Part shown: one piece after another, positions 35,131 to 45,835 of the stretch
Layout of the letters: each line of letters opens with the position of its first letter
Position numbering within the stretch: the first letter of the stretch is position 1
The notes under the pieces: model-generated
What the model saw: the letters and a program-made list of their open reading frames with translations, nothing else
Database searches by the model: none
Told to the model about the DNA's origin: nothing
Position numbers and translations under genes: made by a program
DNA from: Deltaproteobacteria bacterium
GTDB lineage: Bacteria; Desulfobacterota; Desulfomonilia; UBA1062
DNA length: 64,000 bases
Direction: 5' to 3'
Assembly: GCA_029547185.1 (NCBI GenBank)
Contig: JAKPPU010000067.1
Span: 62,001-126,000 of the forward strand

Positions 35131-36465
35131 ATGATTTTTGAAGATATCGGACTCCTGGTTCCCCGGATATTGTTTCCCCGCACGGGCACGGACCTTACGA
35201 AATGGGCTGTCGTGGCGTGCGATCAGTACACATCCCAGCCTGAATACTGGGAGAGAGTGAAGGAGTTCGTGGGCCTGAGCCCTTCGACGTTCCATATCAT
35301 CCTCCCCGAGGCATACCTCGAGGAATGCGACAACGAGAAGGCAGCACGCAAGATCGACTCGACCATGGAGGAATACCTCGACAAGGGCGTCCTCGTCCCT
35401 TTACAGCCCGGGTTCATCCTCGTGGACAGGACAACCGCCCGGGGGACCTCGCTCAAGGGGCTGATGGCGGCCCTCGACCTCGAACGGTACGATTTCCGGA
35501 AAGGATCGAAAAGCCTCATCAGAGCAACCGAGGGAACGGTCATCGACAGGCTGCCGCCGAGGATAAAGATCCGGCAGGGTGCGCCCATCGAGTCACCCCA
35601 CATCATGGTGCTCATCGACGATCCTGGACGCACCGTGATCGAGCCTCTGTTCGGGAAAAACCCCTCCATGGTCTATGACTTCGATCTCATGGAAAACAGC
35701 GGCCATATCAAGGGATACATGATAGACGATCCCGGCGTGATCGGTGAGGTGGCGCAGGCCCTCACCGCCCTGGCAGACCCTGATACATTCCAGGAAAAAT
35801 ACCGGGTCGAGGACCGGGACGTCCTCCTCTATGCCGTGGGCGACGGGAACCACTCTCTGGCGACTGCCAAAGAGATCTGGGAAAACCTGAAGAGGAAGGC
35901 ATCCGACAAGGCCGCCGTCATGAACCATCCGGCGAGGTACGCGCTCGTGGAGCTCGTGAACCTCCACGACGAGGGGCTCACCTTCGAACCCATCGACCGG
36001 GTGGTGTGGGGCTGCAGCCTCGAAGACATGCTGGGCGCCATGGAGCGTTACTATACTGCCCAGGGATCGGAATTCGCCGTGGAGAGATCTTCCAGGGATG
36101 CGCTCGTTGCCGTCCCATCGAAGCTCCCGGATACTCACAGGATTTCTTTCGTCACGGCTGATTCCTCCGGCACGGTCTCCATCCGCAAGCCGAAGCATAC
36201 CCTCGAGGTAGGAACCCTTCAGAACTTCCTCGACGAGTATATGAACGGCAAGGCAGGAATGAAGATCGACTATATCCATGGAGAAGAGATCGTGAAGAGC
36301 CTCGCCTCGCGACCCGATACTATAGGGTTCTTTCTGCCGGTCATCTCGAAGCCCGACTTTTTCAGGACCATTGTCGCCGACGGCGTTCTTCCAAGAAAGA
36401 CCTTCTCCATGGGTCATGCCGATGAGAAGCGGTTCTATCTGGAGTGCAGGAAGATCGTCGAGTAG
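35131..36465 (+). CDS. DUF1015 family protein
   Basis: 444 residues. LTKWAVVACDQYTSQPEYW, RTTARGTSLKGLMAALDLE and VGDGNHSLATAKEIWENLK are the conserved blocks of this widespread family, sometimes found beside serine or phosphonate metabolism genes; no activity is established. The YAVGDGNHSLATAK stretch is the most conserved and probably binds a phosphate or metal. AAGGAGACG precedes the start. It lies between the carbonic anhydrase and an aminotransferase in a same-strand run with gaps of only 29-33 bases, so the three are probably co-transcribed. Confidence 0.88.
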   Translation: MIFEDIGLLVPRILFPRTGTDLTKWAVVACDQYTSQPEYWERVKEFVGLSPSTFHIILPEAYLEECDNEKAARKIDSTMEEYLDKGVLVPLQPGFILVDRTTARGTSLKGLMAALDLERYDFRKGSKSLIRATEGTVIDRLPPRIKIRQGAPIESPHIMVLIDDPGRTVIEPLFGKNPSMVYDFDLMENSGHIKGYMIDDPGVIGEVAQALTALADPDTFQEKYRVEDRDVLLYAVGDGNHSLATAKEIWENLKRKASDKAAVMNHPARYALVELVNLHDEGLTFEPIDRVVWGCSLEDMLGAMERYYTAQGSEFAVERSSRDALVAVPSKLPDTHRISFVTADSSGTVSIRKPKHTLEVGTLQNFLDEYMNGKAGMKIDYIHGEEIVKSLASRPDTIGFFLPVISKPDFFRTIVADGVLPRKTFSMGHADEKRFYLECRKIVE

Positions 36466-36498
36466 TCTCCTGCATCACTTCAACAGAGGAGAAGCGGA

Positions 36499-37659
36499 GT
36501 GGGGCTCTATCTCAGCGACCGTCAGGAATGGGTTGCCCGGTCGGAGATCCGGAACATGTCGATCGAGTGCGAGCGCGTCGGCGGGATCAACCTCGCGCAG
36601 GGGGTATGCGACCTGGAAGTTCCCGGAGAGGTCAGGCAGGGGGCGCACCGGGCAATCGAGGACGGGATCAATGTCTACACGCGGTTCGACGGCCTGCGGG
36701 AGCTCCGCGAGGCAATAGGACGCAAATACACAGCCTCGACCGGCATCGAGGTCGACCCTGAAAGCGAGGTCATAGCAAGCTCGGGCACGACGGGTGCGTT
36801 CTACTGTGCAGCCCTGGCACTGCTGAATCCGGGCGATGAGGTCATCGTATTCGAGCCGTACTACAGCTACCATATCTCCACGTTGAGGGCTGTGGGGGCT
36901 TTGCCTGTATACGTCAGGATGAGTCCACCGGACTGGGCCGTCTCGGAGCGCGAGATCGAGCAGGCCATGACCCCGCGCTGCCGTGCGCTCGTCCTCAACA
37001 CCCCGGCCAACCCGTCGGGCAAGGTTTTCTCCCGGGCCGAGCTCGAAATGATCGCAGGTCTGGCACGCGCACATGATCTCTTCGTTTTCACGGATGAGAT
37101 CTACGAGGATTTCGTTTATGACGGCATCAGGCACATACCGCCCGCCGTGATCGAAGGGATGAGGGAGCGGACCGTAACGACATCCGGATTTTCGAAAATC
37201 TTCAGCATCACGGGCTGGCGCATCGGGTACTGCATCTGCGACAGGAAGTGGGCCAGGAGCATCGGCTTCTTCAACGACCTCATCTACGTATGTGCGCCGG
37301 CACCGCTCCAGATGGGAGTTGTCGAAGGGCTGAACGAGCTCGGGACCGATTATTACGAGATGGTTGCCCGTCAGTATCAGTGCAAACGGGACCTCCTCTG
37401 TGGTGCGCTTCACAAAGCCGGCCTCGTGCCGTTTGTGCCGAAGGGGGCATACTACGTTCTGGCCGACATGAGCCCTGTTCCCGGTGCTGACAGCAAGGAA
37501 AAGGCAATGCATTTTCTGAAAGAGACAGGGATTGCCTGTGTTCCCGGCAAGGCATTCTATCACGACGATGCAGGAGAGAGCCTGGCAAGGTTCTGCTTTG
37601 CCAAGGAAGACCATATCCTCGAGCAAGCCTGTCTCAGGATTGAAAGGTTCCATCCCTGA
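36499..37659 (+). CDS. class I/II PLP-dependent aminotransferase
   Basis: 386 residues of the aspartate-aminotransferase fold. The Schiff-base lysine is Lys233 in VTTSGFSKIFSITGWRIGY; NTPANPSGKVF and DEIYEDFVYDG carry the asparagine and aspartate/tyrosine that bind PLP; the substrate-carboxylate arginine is in the C-terminal LARFCF. The GTG start at 36499 has GAGGAG seven bases upstream. Substrate class cannot be fixed: aromatic, alanine or methionine aminotransferases all share these motifs. A weak terminator follows at 37697-37716. Confidence 0.88.
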   Translation: MGLYLSDRQEWVARSEIRNMSIECERVGGINLAQGVCDLEVPGEVRQGAHRAIEDGINVYTRFDGLRELREAIGRKYTASTGIEVDPESEVIASSGTTGAFYCAALALLNPGDEVIVFEPYYSYHISTLRAVGALPVYVRMSPPDWAVSEREIEQAMTPRCRALVLNTPANPSGKVFSRAELEMIAGLARAHDLFVFTDEIYEDFVYDGIRHIPPAVIEGMRERTVTTSGFSKIFSITGWRIGYCICDRKWARSIGFFNDLIYVCAPAPLQMGVVEGLNELGTDYYEMVARQYQCKRDLLCGALHKAGLVPFVPKGAYYVLADMSPVPGADSKEKAMHFLKETGIACVPGKAFYHDDAGESLARFCFAKEDHILEQACLRIERFHP

Positions 37660-37696
37660 CCCCACTGCCCGCAGTGAACGGGTTGAGGTGCATCAC

Positions 37697-37716
37697 TGAG
37701 ATCCTCTCATTTTTTT
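37697..37716 (+). terminator. candidate intrinsic terminator after the aminotransferase gene
   Basis: TGAGA (37697-37701) and TCTCA (37705-37709) form a short stem with a three-base loop, followed directly by seven T residues (37710-37716). The stem is short, so efficiency may be low, but position and T-run fit the end of the carbonic anhydrase-DUF1015-aminotransferase run. Confidence 0.4.
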
Positions 37717-37785
37717 CAGGCGAAATTCCGACATGTTCAGAAAGAAACACCATGCAGGATACGTACGCCGGGGACGGAGAAGACA

Positions 37786-38286
37786 ATGAGGGAATCGCCA
37801 TATCTCAAGAACAGAGACGATCTCATCGGGACGTTGAGGAAAATTCCATTCTTAAGCTCCTATGAGATTAAATTCCTCCGAAAGATCCTCGAACTGAGCA
37901 AGCTTCGCATATATGGAGCGGATGAAATCATCACCAGACAGGGTGAATACGATACGTGGCTGTACGTGATCCTTTCAGGCGAAGTGAGGGTGGTCAAGGA
38001 CGAAGAGGAGATCGCGCGGCTCGATGCACAGGGTGGAACATTCGGAGAGCTTGCCATGATCGATGGTGAAGCGCGGTCTGCTTCGGTCTACGCCGTCTCG
38101 GAAAACACCACCTGCCTCGCCATCGACGGTGCTTTGCTCGACCGGCTGGACCCCTGGGAACGGACCGATTTCGAAGCGGTCTATTACAGGCTTCTCGCAG
38201 AAATTCTTGCCCACCGCCTGCGGATAACGAGCAGCGAGCTTTCCCGTGTGAAGCAGAACCTGGAGTTCATCAACAAGACATCCTGA
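37786..38286 (+). CDS. cyclic-nucleotide-binding (CRP-type) sensor protein without DNA-binding domain
   Basis: 166 residues. One cNMP-binding beta-barrel: IPFLSSYEIKFLRKILELSK, IITRQGEYDTWLYVILSGEVRVVKD, and the phosphate-binding cassette variant GTFGELAMIDGEARSASVYA. Canonical CRP cassettes keep arginine before the last serine/alanine pair, and it is present here (ARSAS). No helix-turn-helix follows; the C-terminus is a helix (LSRVKQNLEFIN). It may be a regulatory subunit or anchor. It lies 90 bases before the outer-membrane barrel gene on the same strand. Confidence 0.85.
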   Translation: MRESPYLKNRDDLIGTLRKIPFLSSYEIKFLRKILELSKLRIYGADEIITRQGEYDTWLYVILSGEVRVVKDEEEIARLDAQGGTFGELAMIDGEARSASVYAVSENTTCLAIDGALLDRLDPWERTDFEAVYYRLLAEILAHRLRITSSELSRVKQNLEFINKTS

Positions 38287-38376
38287 GCCTCTACTCGGAA
38301 AGTACCATCATACCCCTAAAAAGACCTTAGGTATTTCCGGTCATCTGACGATGTATCCAATACAGGAGAAATTTTC

Positions 38377-39780
38377 GTGTCCTGGGAAAGCACACAAACA
38401 AAACAAGGCAGCAGACCTTTCGATTCAAATACGGTGAATTTCCTGAAAAGGCTTCTGATCACGTTTTTTATGGCCATTTCATGGGTCATACTCGCTCTCT
38501 GCATTCGCCTGTCCCCCGCCTCGGGTGCCGATTACCCGGTTGCGGATCGGCTGTCTGCCGGAGAGCGCTTTGACGGATACGGGACTACTGAAGCCGTACA
38601 GGCTGTGCCTTATCCCTTCATGGAACATCCTGATTCCCGGGATATCTCCATCAGCATCGGCAAAACGGCCTTCGAGAACGGGGATTATGATTCAGCCGTC
38701 GAGGCCTTCGATCAGGCGCTGGCAGACCGACCCGATCCTTCGATCGAAGGTCTTGCATCCGAGAGCGGATCTTCCGTATCCAGCCCGCAAGGGGCAGCCC
38801 GGCAGCATCTCGAAGAAGCCCTCTCCTTTAATCCGCACCAGGAAGTGCAGTCAACAATCAATAAAAATCTTCGGGTGATCAAGTCGTCGAAAAAGGAGCA
38901 TTTCCTTTCAGCCAAGATATCCCTTGGGCTTGATCTCAACGATGATGACCCTGCACACGCGGGAGCGAATATCGGGACAACCGCCAGCCTCAACGATGCC
39001 GTCACGGTGACGGTGGACAGGCCACAAAAAGGCCAGAAGCACACCAGCACGGCGAGCTTCGATTACCTGTACCGTCCGAGGGGAAGCTCCGTTTCCTGGA
39101 AGCTCTCGGGCATGAACTACGTGGCCGTCTACCGGGACAATAAGGATCTCAATGTGAACCTGTACGATTTCAAGGCAGGAACAAGCATCTATAGAAACAA
39201 GCTCACATGGGATATCTACGGAGCCACGAACAACCTGACCTGCGGTTTCGGCCAATACCTTCGCACCTACGGTACAGGCACGACGGTGAATTATGCCTTC
39301 ACCTCCTTTTTCAGGCTGAGCGTGGACGGGAAGATCAAGATGAAGAACTACTTCGAGGATGACAATATGGATGCCAGGAACATGAGCCTGGCCGTGTCCC
39401 CCAAGTTTGCCTTGGGCCGAAACCGCATCTCGCTGAGCGTAGGCCTGGAGCAGGAAGATGCACGGGATGAGATCAACTCCTATACGAAAATCATTGGAAA
39501 CGCCACCTATGAGGTCATTCTCCCCTTTGCTTCGAGCGCTTATGTAAGCTACCGGTATCAGGGCACGGAATACAAATCCCTTTCCGACACGAGCCGGATG
39601 GATGAGGTGCGCTATATTTCGACCGGTCTCACCAAGAGCCTCCCTGTCTGGGAATCGACTTCCGGGAAGGTCAAAATGGATCTCAACCTCAATTACAGCT
39701 ATACGAGGGCGGATTCCAACATCGACCTGTATGCCTACACCAAGAAAATCCTCACCTCGGGCATGTCGGTAATGTTTTAA
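38377..39780 (+). CDS. outer-membrane beta-barrel protein with short TPR N-terminal region
   Basis: 467 residues. A long-headed signal sequence (FLKRLLITFFMAISWVILAL, then SPASGADY) is followed by a TPR-like helix pair (AFENGDYDSAVEAFDQAL). From about residue 185 the chain is a run of alternating amphipathic beta strands ending in SVMF, with the C-terminal phenylalanine typical of Bam substrates. The layout (TPR then 14-16 strand barrel) recalls Slam/DUF560-type proteins or export porins, but no specific match is recognised. The GTG start at 38377 has AGGAG eight bases upstream. Confidence 0.7.
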   Translation: MSWESTQTKQGSRPFDSNTVNFLKRLLITFFMAISWVILALCIRLSPASGADYPVADRLSAGERFDGYGTTEAVQAVPYPFMEHPDSRDISISIGKTAFENGDYDSAVEAFDQALADRPDPSIEGLASESGSSVSSPQGAARQHLEEALSFNPHQEVQSTINKNLRVIKSSKKEHFLSAKISLGLDLNDDDPAHAGANIGTTASLNDAVTVTVDRPQKGQKHTSTASFDYLYRPRGSSVSWKLSGMNYVAVYRDNKDLNVNLYDFKAGTSIYRNKLTWDIYGATNNLTCGFGQYLRTYGTGTTVNYAFTSFFRLSVDGKIKMKNYFEDDNMDARNMSLAVSPKFALGRNRISLSVGLEQEDARDEINSYTKIIGNATYEVILPFASSAYVSYRYQGTEYKSLSDTSRMDEVRYISTGLTKSLPVWESTSGKVKMDLNLNYSYTRADSNIDLYAYTKKILTSGMSVMF

Positions 39781-39884
39781 AAGCCCGGTTTAAGTTTCGC
39801 CCCTGCCTTTTTAAGCCCTGGGCTCGGCAGAGATCAGCTTCATGGAATGCCGAAGTGCTTGCCGCTATGTTGGAAAAGATCCGA

Positions 39885-39922
39885 CAAAAAAGAGCCGCCC
39901 CGGCATAATCCGGGACGGCTCT
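39885..39922 (-). terminator. strong intrinsic terminator for hppA
   Basis: Read on the minus strand, AGAGCCGTCCCGG pairs with CCGGGGCGGCTCT around the loop ATTATG (plus-strand span 39891-39922; one G-U pair) and is followed by a six-base T-run (39885-39890). It lies 25 bases past the hppA stop codon. Confidence 0.9.
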
Positions 39923-39946
39923 CTACGTGTTCTTAAGATTTACTGC

Positions 39947-42436
<2,490 letters not shown>

Positions 42437-42514
42437 TTAATCTCCTTGTTTATTGGTCGATTGATACATTAGTGCCTGCATCGGAGGCAACAGCCTGACG
42501 GACGCAAGCAACGG

Positions 42515-42670
42515 CTAGTATCTTAATACCTTCCCACGTCTTTTTTGCCATGAACCGGCACGTATGACAAGTGACTCAACCTCGCTCTCAAGGATCACAA
42601 TATTCTCGGCTATTAATACCATCAGTATGCCCACTAAGGTAATAGAAACAATGCCCGTCAATCCTATCAA
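42515..42670 (-). CDS. possible 51-residue single-pass membrane peptide in the hppA leader
   Basis: Reverse-strand frame starting with TTG at 42670 and ending TAG at 42515. The product has a hydrophobic stretch of about 20 residues (IGLTGIVSITLVGILMVLIA), then an acidic helix (ENIVILESEVESL) and a basic tail (WQKRRGKVLRY), a believable small membrane protein. Against it: TTG start, no clear ribosome binding site, and no recognised homologue. It would lie inside the transcript from the TTGACA/TATTGT promoter, 78 bases before hppA. Confidence 0.25.
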   Translation of the reverse strand: MIGLTGIVSITLVGILMVLIAENIVILESEVESLVIRAGSWQKRRGKVLRY

Positions 42671-42700
42671 TCATGAGTGAATCATCATTCAGCCCTTAAA

Positions 42701-42729
42701 ACAATACAATACGTCCCCATCCCTGTCAA
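42701..42729 (-). promoter_or_regulatory. sigma-70-type promoter of hppA
   Basis: On the minus strand a perfect TTGACA (42724-42729) is followed after 17 bases by TATTGT (42701-42706). Spacing is ideal; the -10 matches four of six. Transcription would begin near 42694, leaving a 260-base leader. Confidence 0.55.
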
Positions 42730-42859
42730 GAATTATTATGCCGATGATTTCTCCAGGCATCATGAACTGCGCAATGCAGAACGAGCCTGCAGGGGCTGGC
42801 CCGGTCATGTTCTTCGCCGGTACTCGCCAGGAATCTTTACCAGAATTTAAAGGTAATGA

Positions 42860-42889
42860 TTGACATTTACTAGACGACTGGTCTACTAT
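42860..42889 (+). promoter_or_regulatory. promoter with embedded TetR-type operator
   Basis: TTGACA (42860-42865) and TACTAT (42884-42889) are separated by 18 bases. The spacer contains the palindrome TAGAC-gactg-GTCTA (42871-42885), of the kind bound by TetR/NemR-like repressors. Binding there would block RNA polymerase, so the tetR gene just downstream is probably autorepressed. Confidence 0.75.
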
Positions 42890-42911
42890 GCTGCGCAGGC
42901 AGGGAGGTGCC

Positions 42912-43490
42912 ATGGCAAAGGAAGATACACGGCTTGCCATCATACGGGAGGGGGCCCGCCTCATCCACTCGAAGGGATACAACAATACCGGCCTGTCCGA
43001 TATCCTCCGCTCAGCCGGCATACCCAAGGGCTCGTTCTATTTTTATTTCAAGAGCAAAGACGATTTCGGGCTCGCGGTCATCGATTACTACTGGGCATTC
43101 ATCGAGGGCATGGCCAAATCGTACCTGGAAGGGAGCGGAACCCCTCTTGAGCGATTCGAGAGGTTCATCGACGCCTACGAGAACATCTTCGAAAAGATGA
43201 ATTTGAGCTGCGGATGCCCCATCGGCAACCTCATGCAGGAGATGAGCGATCTGAGCGAAGACTTCAGGAAAAAGGTCGGGAGCGTCTATTCCCGGATGAA
43301 AGACGCCATCGGGAAGTGCCTCGAAGAGGCAAAGGACAAAGGCGAGGTCCCGGCAGGCCTCGATCCGGCCGAGGCAGCCCAGTTCATCCTCAACTCCTGG
43401 GAAGGAGCCATCATGCACATGAAGCTCGCAAAGAGCATAGAGCCCTTGAAGGTTTTCAAGCGGATGGTCTTCGAGCGCATCCTGAAATAG
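42912..43490 (+). CDS. TetR/AcrR-family transcriptional repressor
   Basis: 192 residues. The N-terminal helix-turn-helix reads REGARLIHSKGYNNTGLSDILRSAGIPKGSFYFYFKSKDD, the classic TetR pattern; the C-terminal ligand domain has GCPIGNLMQEMSDLSEDFR with a conspicuous cysteine pair (NLSCGCPIGN) seen in the NemR/YxaF-like group that senses electrophiles or redox-active compounds. The ATG at 42912 has AGGGAGG upstream. A TAGAC-GTCTA operator lies in its own promoter. The molybdoenzyme gene starts 83 bases downstream on the same strand, so the regulator probably controls the molybdoenzyme/ferredoxin pair. Confidence 0.92.
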   Translation: MAKEDTRLAIIREGARLIHSKGYNNTGLSDILRSAGIPKGSFYFYFKSKDDFGLAVIDYYWAFIEGMAKSYLEGSGTPLERFERFIDAYENIFEKMNLSCGCPIGNLMQEMSDLSEDFRKKVGSVYSRMKDAIGKCLEEAKDKGEVPAGLDPAEAAQFILNSWEGAIMHMKLAKSIEPLKVFKRMVFERILK

Positions 43491-43573
43491 GCGATTAAAT
43501 TTTATGCACCGTCAAGGAGCATCCCTTGAAGGTGCTTAAAAAGGCAGAACAATCCTTACGAGGAGGAAGGGAT

Positions 43574-45811
43574 ATGGGGCAATGGCATAAAACCGGCTGT
43601 GTCCTCTGCGCGCAGAACTGCGGGCTCGAGGTCTTCGTCGAGAACAACCGGATCTCCAAGGTAAAAGGCGACAAGGACAATCCGCGATCAAAGGGCTATG
43701 TGTGCCGCAAGGGGGCCAATATAGCCTTCTATCAGCACCACAGCGGCAGGCTTTCCCATCCTTTAAAAAAGGTCGGCTCCTCATTCGAACGCATCTCCTG
43801 GGATGAAGCCGTGGGAGAAATTTCCGAGAAGCTCCGGTCTATTGTCGGAACGTACGGCCCGAAGAGCTTCGCCTACATGGGAGGCGGAGGACAGGGCTGC
43901 CACTTTGAGGCTGCGTTCGGGGTGAGGCTCTTGCGGGCACTCGGCTCGCGCTATCACTACAGCGCCCTCGGACAGGAGCTCACCGGGATCTTCTGGGCGA
44001 GCGGCCGCTTCACCGGCAAGCAGTATCTCTACGCCATACCGGACGAGCACCGATCCGACATGATCCTCGCCATCGGCTGGAACGGCATGCAGAGCCATCA
44101 GATGCCAAGGGCGCCGCTCGTGCTCAGAGAGTTCTCGAAGAACCCGGACAAGCTCCTCGTGGTCATCGATCCGAGAAAATCGGAAACCGCCGAGATCGCG
44201 GATATCCATCTCCCTGTCCGGCCGGGAACGGATGCCCTGCTCACGAGGGCCATGATCGCCATCCTCCTCAAAGAAGACTGGCACGACAAGGAGTACATCG
44301 ACCGGCACGTGAGCGGCTTTGCCGAGATCGAGCCGTGGTTTAAGGACTTCGATGCAGAGGCTGCCGTGAAGGTATGCGGCCTCGACTTCGATCAGGTCCG
44401 CGAGGTCTGCCGGCTGCTTTCGACCAGGAAGTGGTGCATGCACACGGACCTCGGGATCTACATGAACCGCCACAGCACGGTTGCTTCCTATCTCCACCTC
44501 GCCATGGCGGCCCTGTGCGGAAGATTCTGCGTAGCGGGCGGCAATGTCATCCCCGGCAGCATCATGCCGCTCGGCGCCCATACGGACGAGCGCGACCCGA
44601 AGACGTGGCGCACCGTGGCCACGGGCTTCCCCGCCCTCATGGGCGTATTCCCGCCCAACGTGATGCCCGAAGAGATTCTCTCCGACAATCCCGAGCGCCT
44701 GCGGGCGGTCCTGTGCTGCCAGTCGAATCCTTTAAGGTCCTTTGCCGACACGACCGCGTACGAGCAGGCTTTTCAGAAGCTCGACCTGCTGGTGACCTGC
44801 GAGCTTGCCATGACCGAAACCGCCGCCCTCTCCCACTATGTCCTGCCCGCCCTTTCGGCCTATGAATCGTGGGATGCGACCTTCTTCGCCTGGACCTTCC
44901 CCGAGATCTACTTCCAGATGAGGCGGCCCATCCTCGAGCCGGAGGGAGAGCGGTGCGAGCTGAGCCGGATCCATGTGAAGCTCGCCGATGCGCTCGGGCT
45001 CATCCCGGCAATTCCTGACTCTCTGAAAAACGCCGCGAGGGGCGACCGGCTCGCCTTCGGCATGGAGCTCATGAAGTATGCAGGTGAAGAGCCCAGGGCC
45101 CTTCCGAACATGCAGTACGTCCTGGCAAAGACCCTCGGAGAGCATCTCGGTTCTGCCAATCTCGCGGCGCTGTGGGGTATGCTGCAGGTAGCGCCGAAAG
45201 ACTTCCGCAGGTGTGCGGCCAGGGCCGGTTTCACTCCGGGGCCGACCATGGGCGAGGACATTTTCCGGGCCGTCATCGACCATCCCGAGGGGCTCATCAT
45301 CGGCAAAGCCGACCCTGAGAACAACTTCTCCTCCCTGCAGACAGAAGACGGCAGGGTGAATATCCACATCCCGGAAATGGCGGACTGGGTGAAGAGCATC
45401 GCGCCCGAATCCGAGGAGAAGGCACTCATGCCCGATCCGAACTACCCCCTCATCCTCCAGGCAGGCCGCCACATGAGCATGAACGCAAACACCATCATGC
45501 GGGACCCGGCATGGAATGAAGGAAAGCGGGACTGTACGGTCCTGGTGCATCCGGCGGATGCCGCAGGCCTGGGCATCATCGACGGCCAGATGGTAAGGGT
45601 GAGCACGGAAGCGGGCCGGGTGGAGATCGAGGCAGAGATTACCGAGGCGACAAGGCAAGGTCAGGTCATCATCCCCCACGGGTTCGGGATGATCCATGAC
45701 GGCAGGGAACATGGCGCGAATGTGAACAGGCTCACCAAGAATACCTACCGGGACAGGTTTGCAGGCACACCTCTTCACCGGTATGTGAGGTGCAGGATCG
45801 AAGCAGTCTGA
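43574..45811 (+). CDS. molybdopterin-dependent oxidoreductase (formate-dehydrogenase-like catalytic subunit)
   Basis: 745 residues. N-terminal [4Fe-4S] site C-x2-C-x3-C plus a distal cysteine (TGCVLCAQNCGLEV then YVCRKG). The bis-MGD-binding domains follow (WDEAVGEISEKL; ALGQELTGIF; LLVVIDPRKSETAEIADIHL), and a C-terminal dinucleotide-binding barrel (LILQAGRHMSMN; HPADAAGLGIIDGQMVRV). No cysteine or selenocysteine stands at the usual formate dehydrogenase ligand position, so the molybdenum or tungsten ligand and substrate are uncertain. There is no Tat signal, so it is cytoplasmic. The ATG at 43574 follows GGAGGAAGG. It is paired with the ferredoxin gene 25 bases downstream. Confidence 0.9.
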   Translation: MGQWHKTGCVLCAQNCGLEVFVENNRISKVKGDKDNPRSKGYVCRKGANIAFYQHHSGRLSHPLKKVGSSFERISWDEAVGEISEKLRSIVGTYGPKSFAYMGGGGQGCHFEAAFGVRLLRALGSRYHYSALGQELTGIFWASGRFTGKQYLYAIPDEHRSDMILAIGWNGMQSHQMPRAPLVLREFSKNPDKLLVVIDPRKSETAEIADIHLPVRPGTDALLTRAMIAILLKEDWHDKEYIDRHVSGFAEIEPWFKDFDAEAAVKVCGLDFDQVREVCRLLSTRKWCMHTDLGIYMNRHSTVASYLHLAMAALCGRFCVAGGNVIPGSIMPLGAHTDERDPKTWRTVATGFPALMGVFPPNVMPEEILSDNPERLRAVLCCQSNPLRSFADTTAYEQAFQKLDLLVTCELAMTETAALSHYVLPALSAYESWDATFFAWTFPEIYFQMRRPILEPEGERCELSRIHVKLADALGLIPAIPDSLKNAARGDRLAFGMELMKYAGEEPRALPNMQYVLAKTLGEHLGSANLAALWGMLQVAPKDFRRCAARAGFTPGPTMGEDIFRAVIDHPEGLIIGKADPENNFSSLQTEDGRVNIHIPEMADWVKSIAPESEEKALMPDPNYPLILQAGRHMSMNANTIMRDPAWNEGKRDCTVLVHPADAAGLGIIDGQMVRVSTEAGRVEIEAEITEATRQGQVIIPHGFGMIHDGREHGANVNRLTKNTYRDRFAGTPLHRYVRCRIEAV

Positions 45812-45835
45812 AACATTATCTAAGGAGGAGAGTAT

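Larger units (their letters stand above)
42437..42911. other. 475-base divergent region between hppA and the tetR gene
   Basis: It holds the hppA promoter on the minus strand (42701-42729), giving a leader of about 260 bases, and the tetR promoter/operator on the plus strand (42860-42889). The leader contains a possible 51-codon reading frame (42515-42670). GC content is lower than in the flanking genes. A plus-strand stretch near 42487-42515 looks superficially like a c-di-GMP-I riboswitch core but lacks the second half. Confidence 0.5.

Noticed and set aside
42487..42530. c-di-GMP-I (GEMM) riboswitch-like core on the plus strand (GGCAAC, GACGCAAGC, CGGCTA)
   Set aside because: The order of short motifs is suggestive, but the closing stems and the second half with the tetraloop receptor are absent, and no gene follows within 350 bases on that strand.
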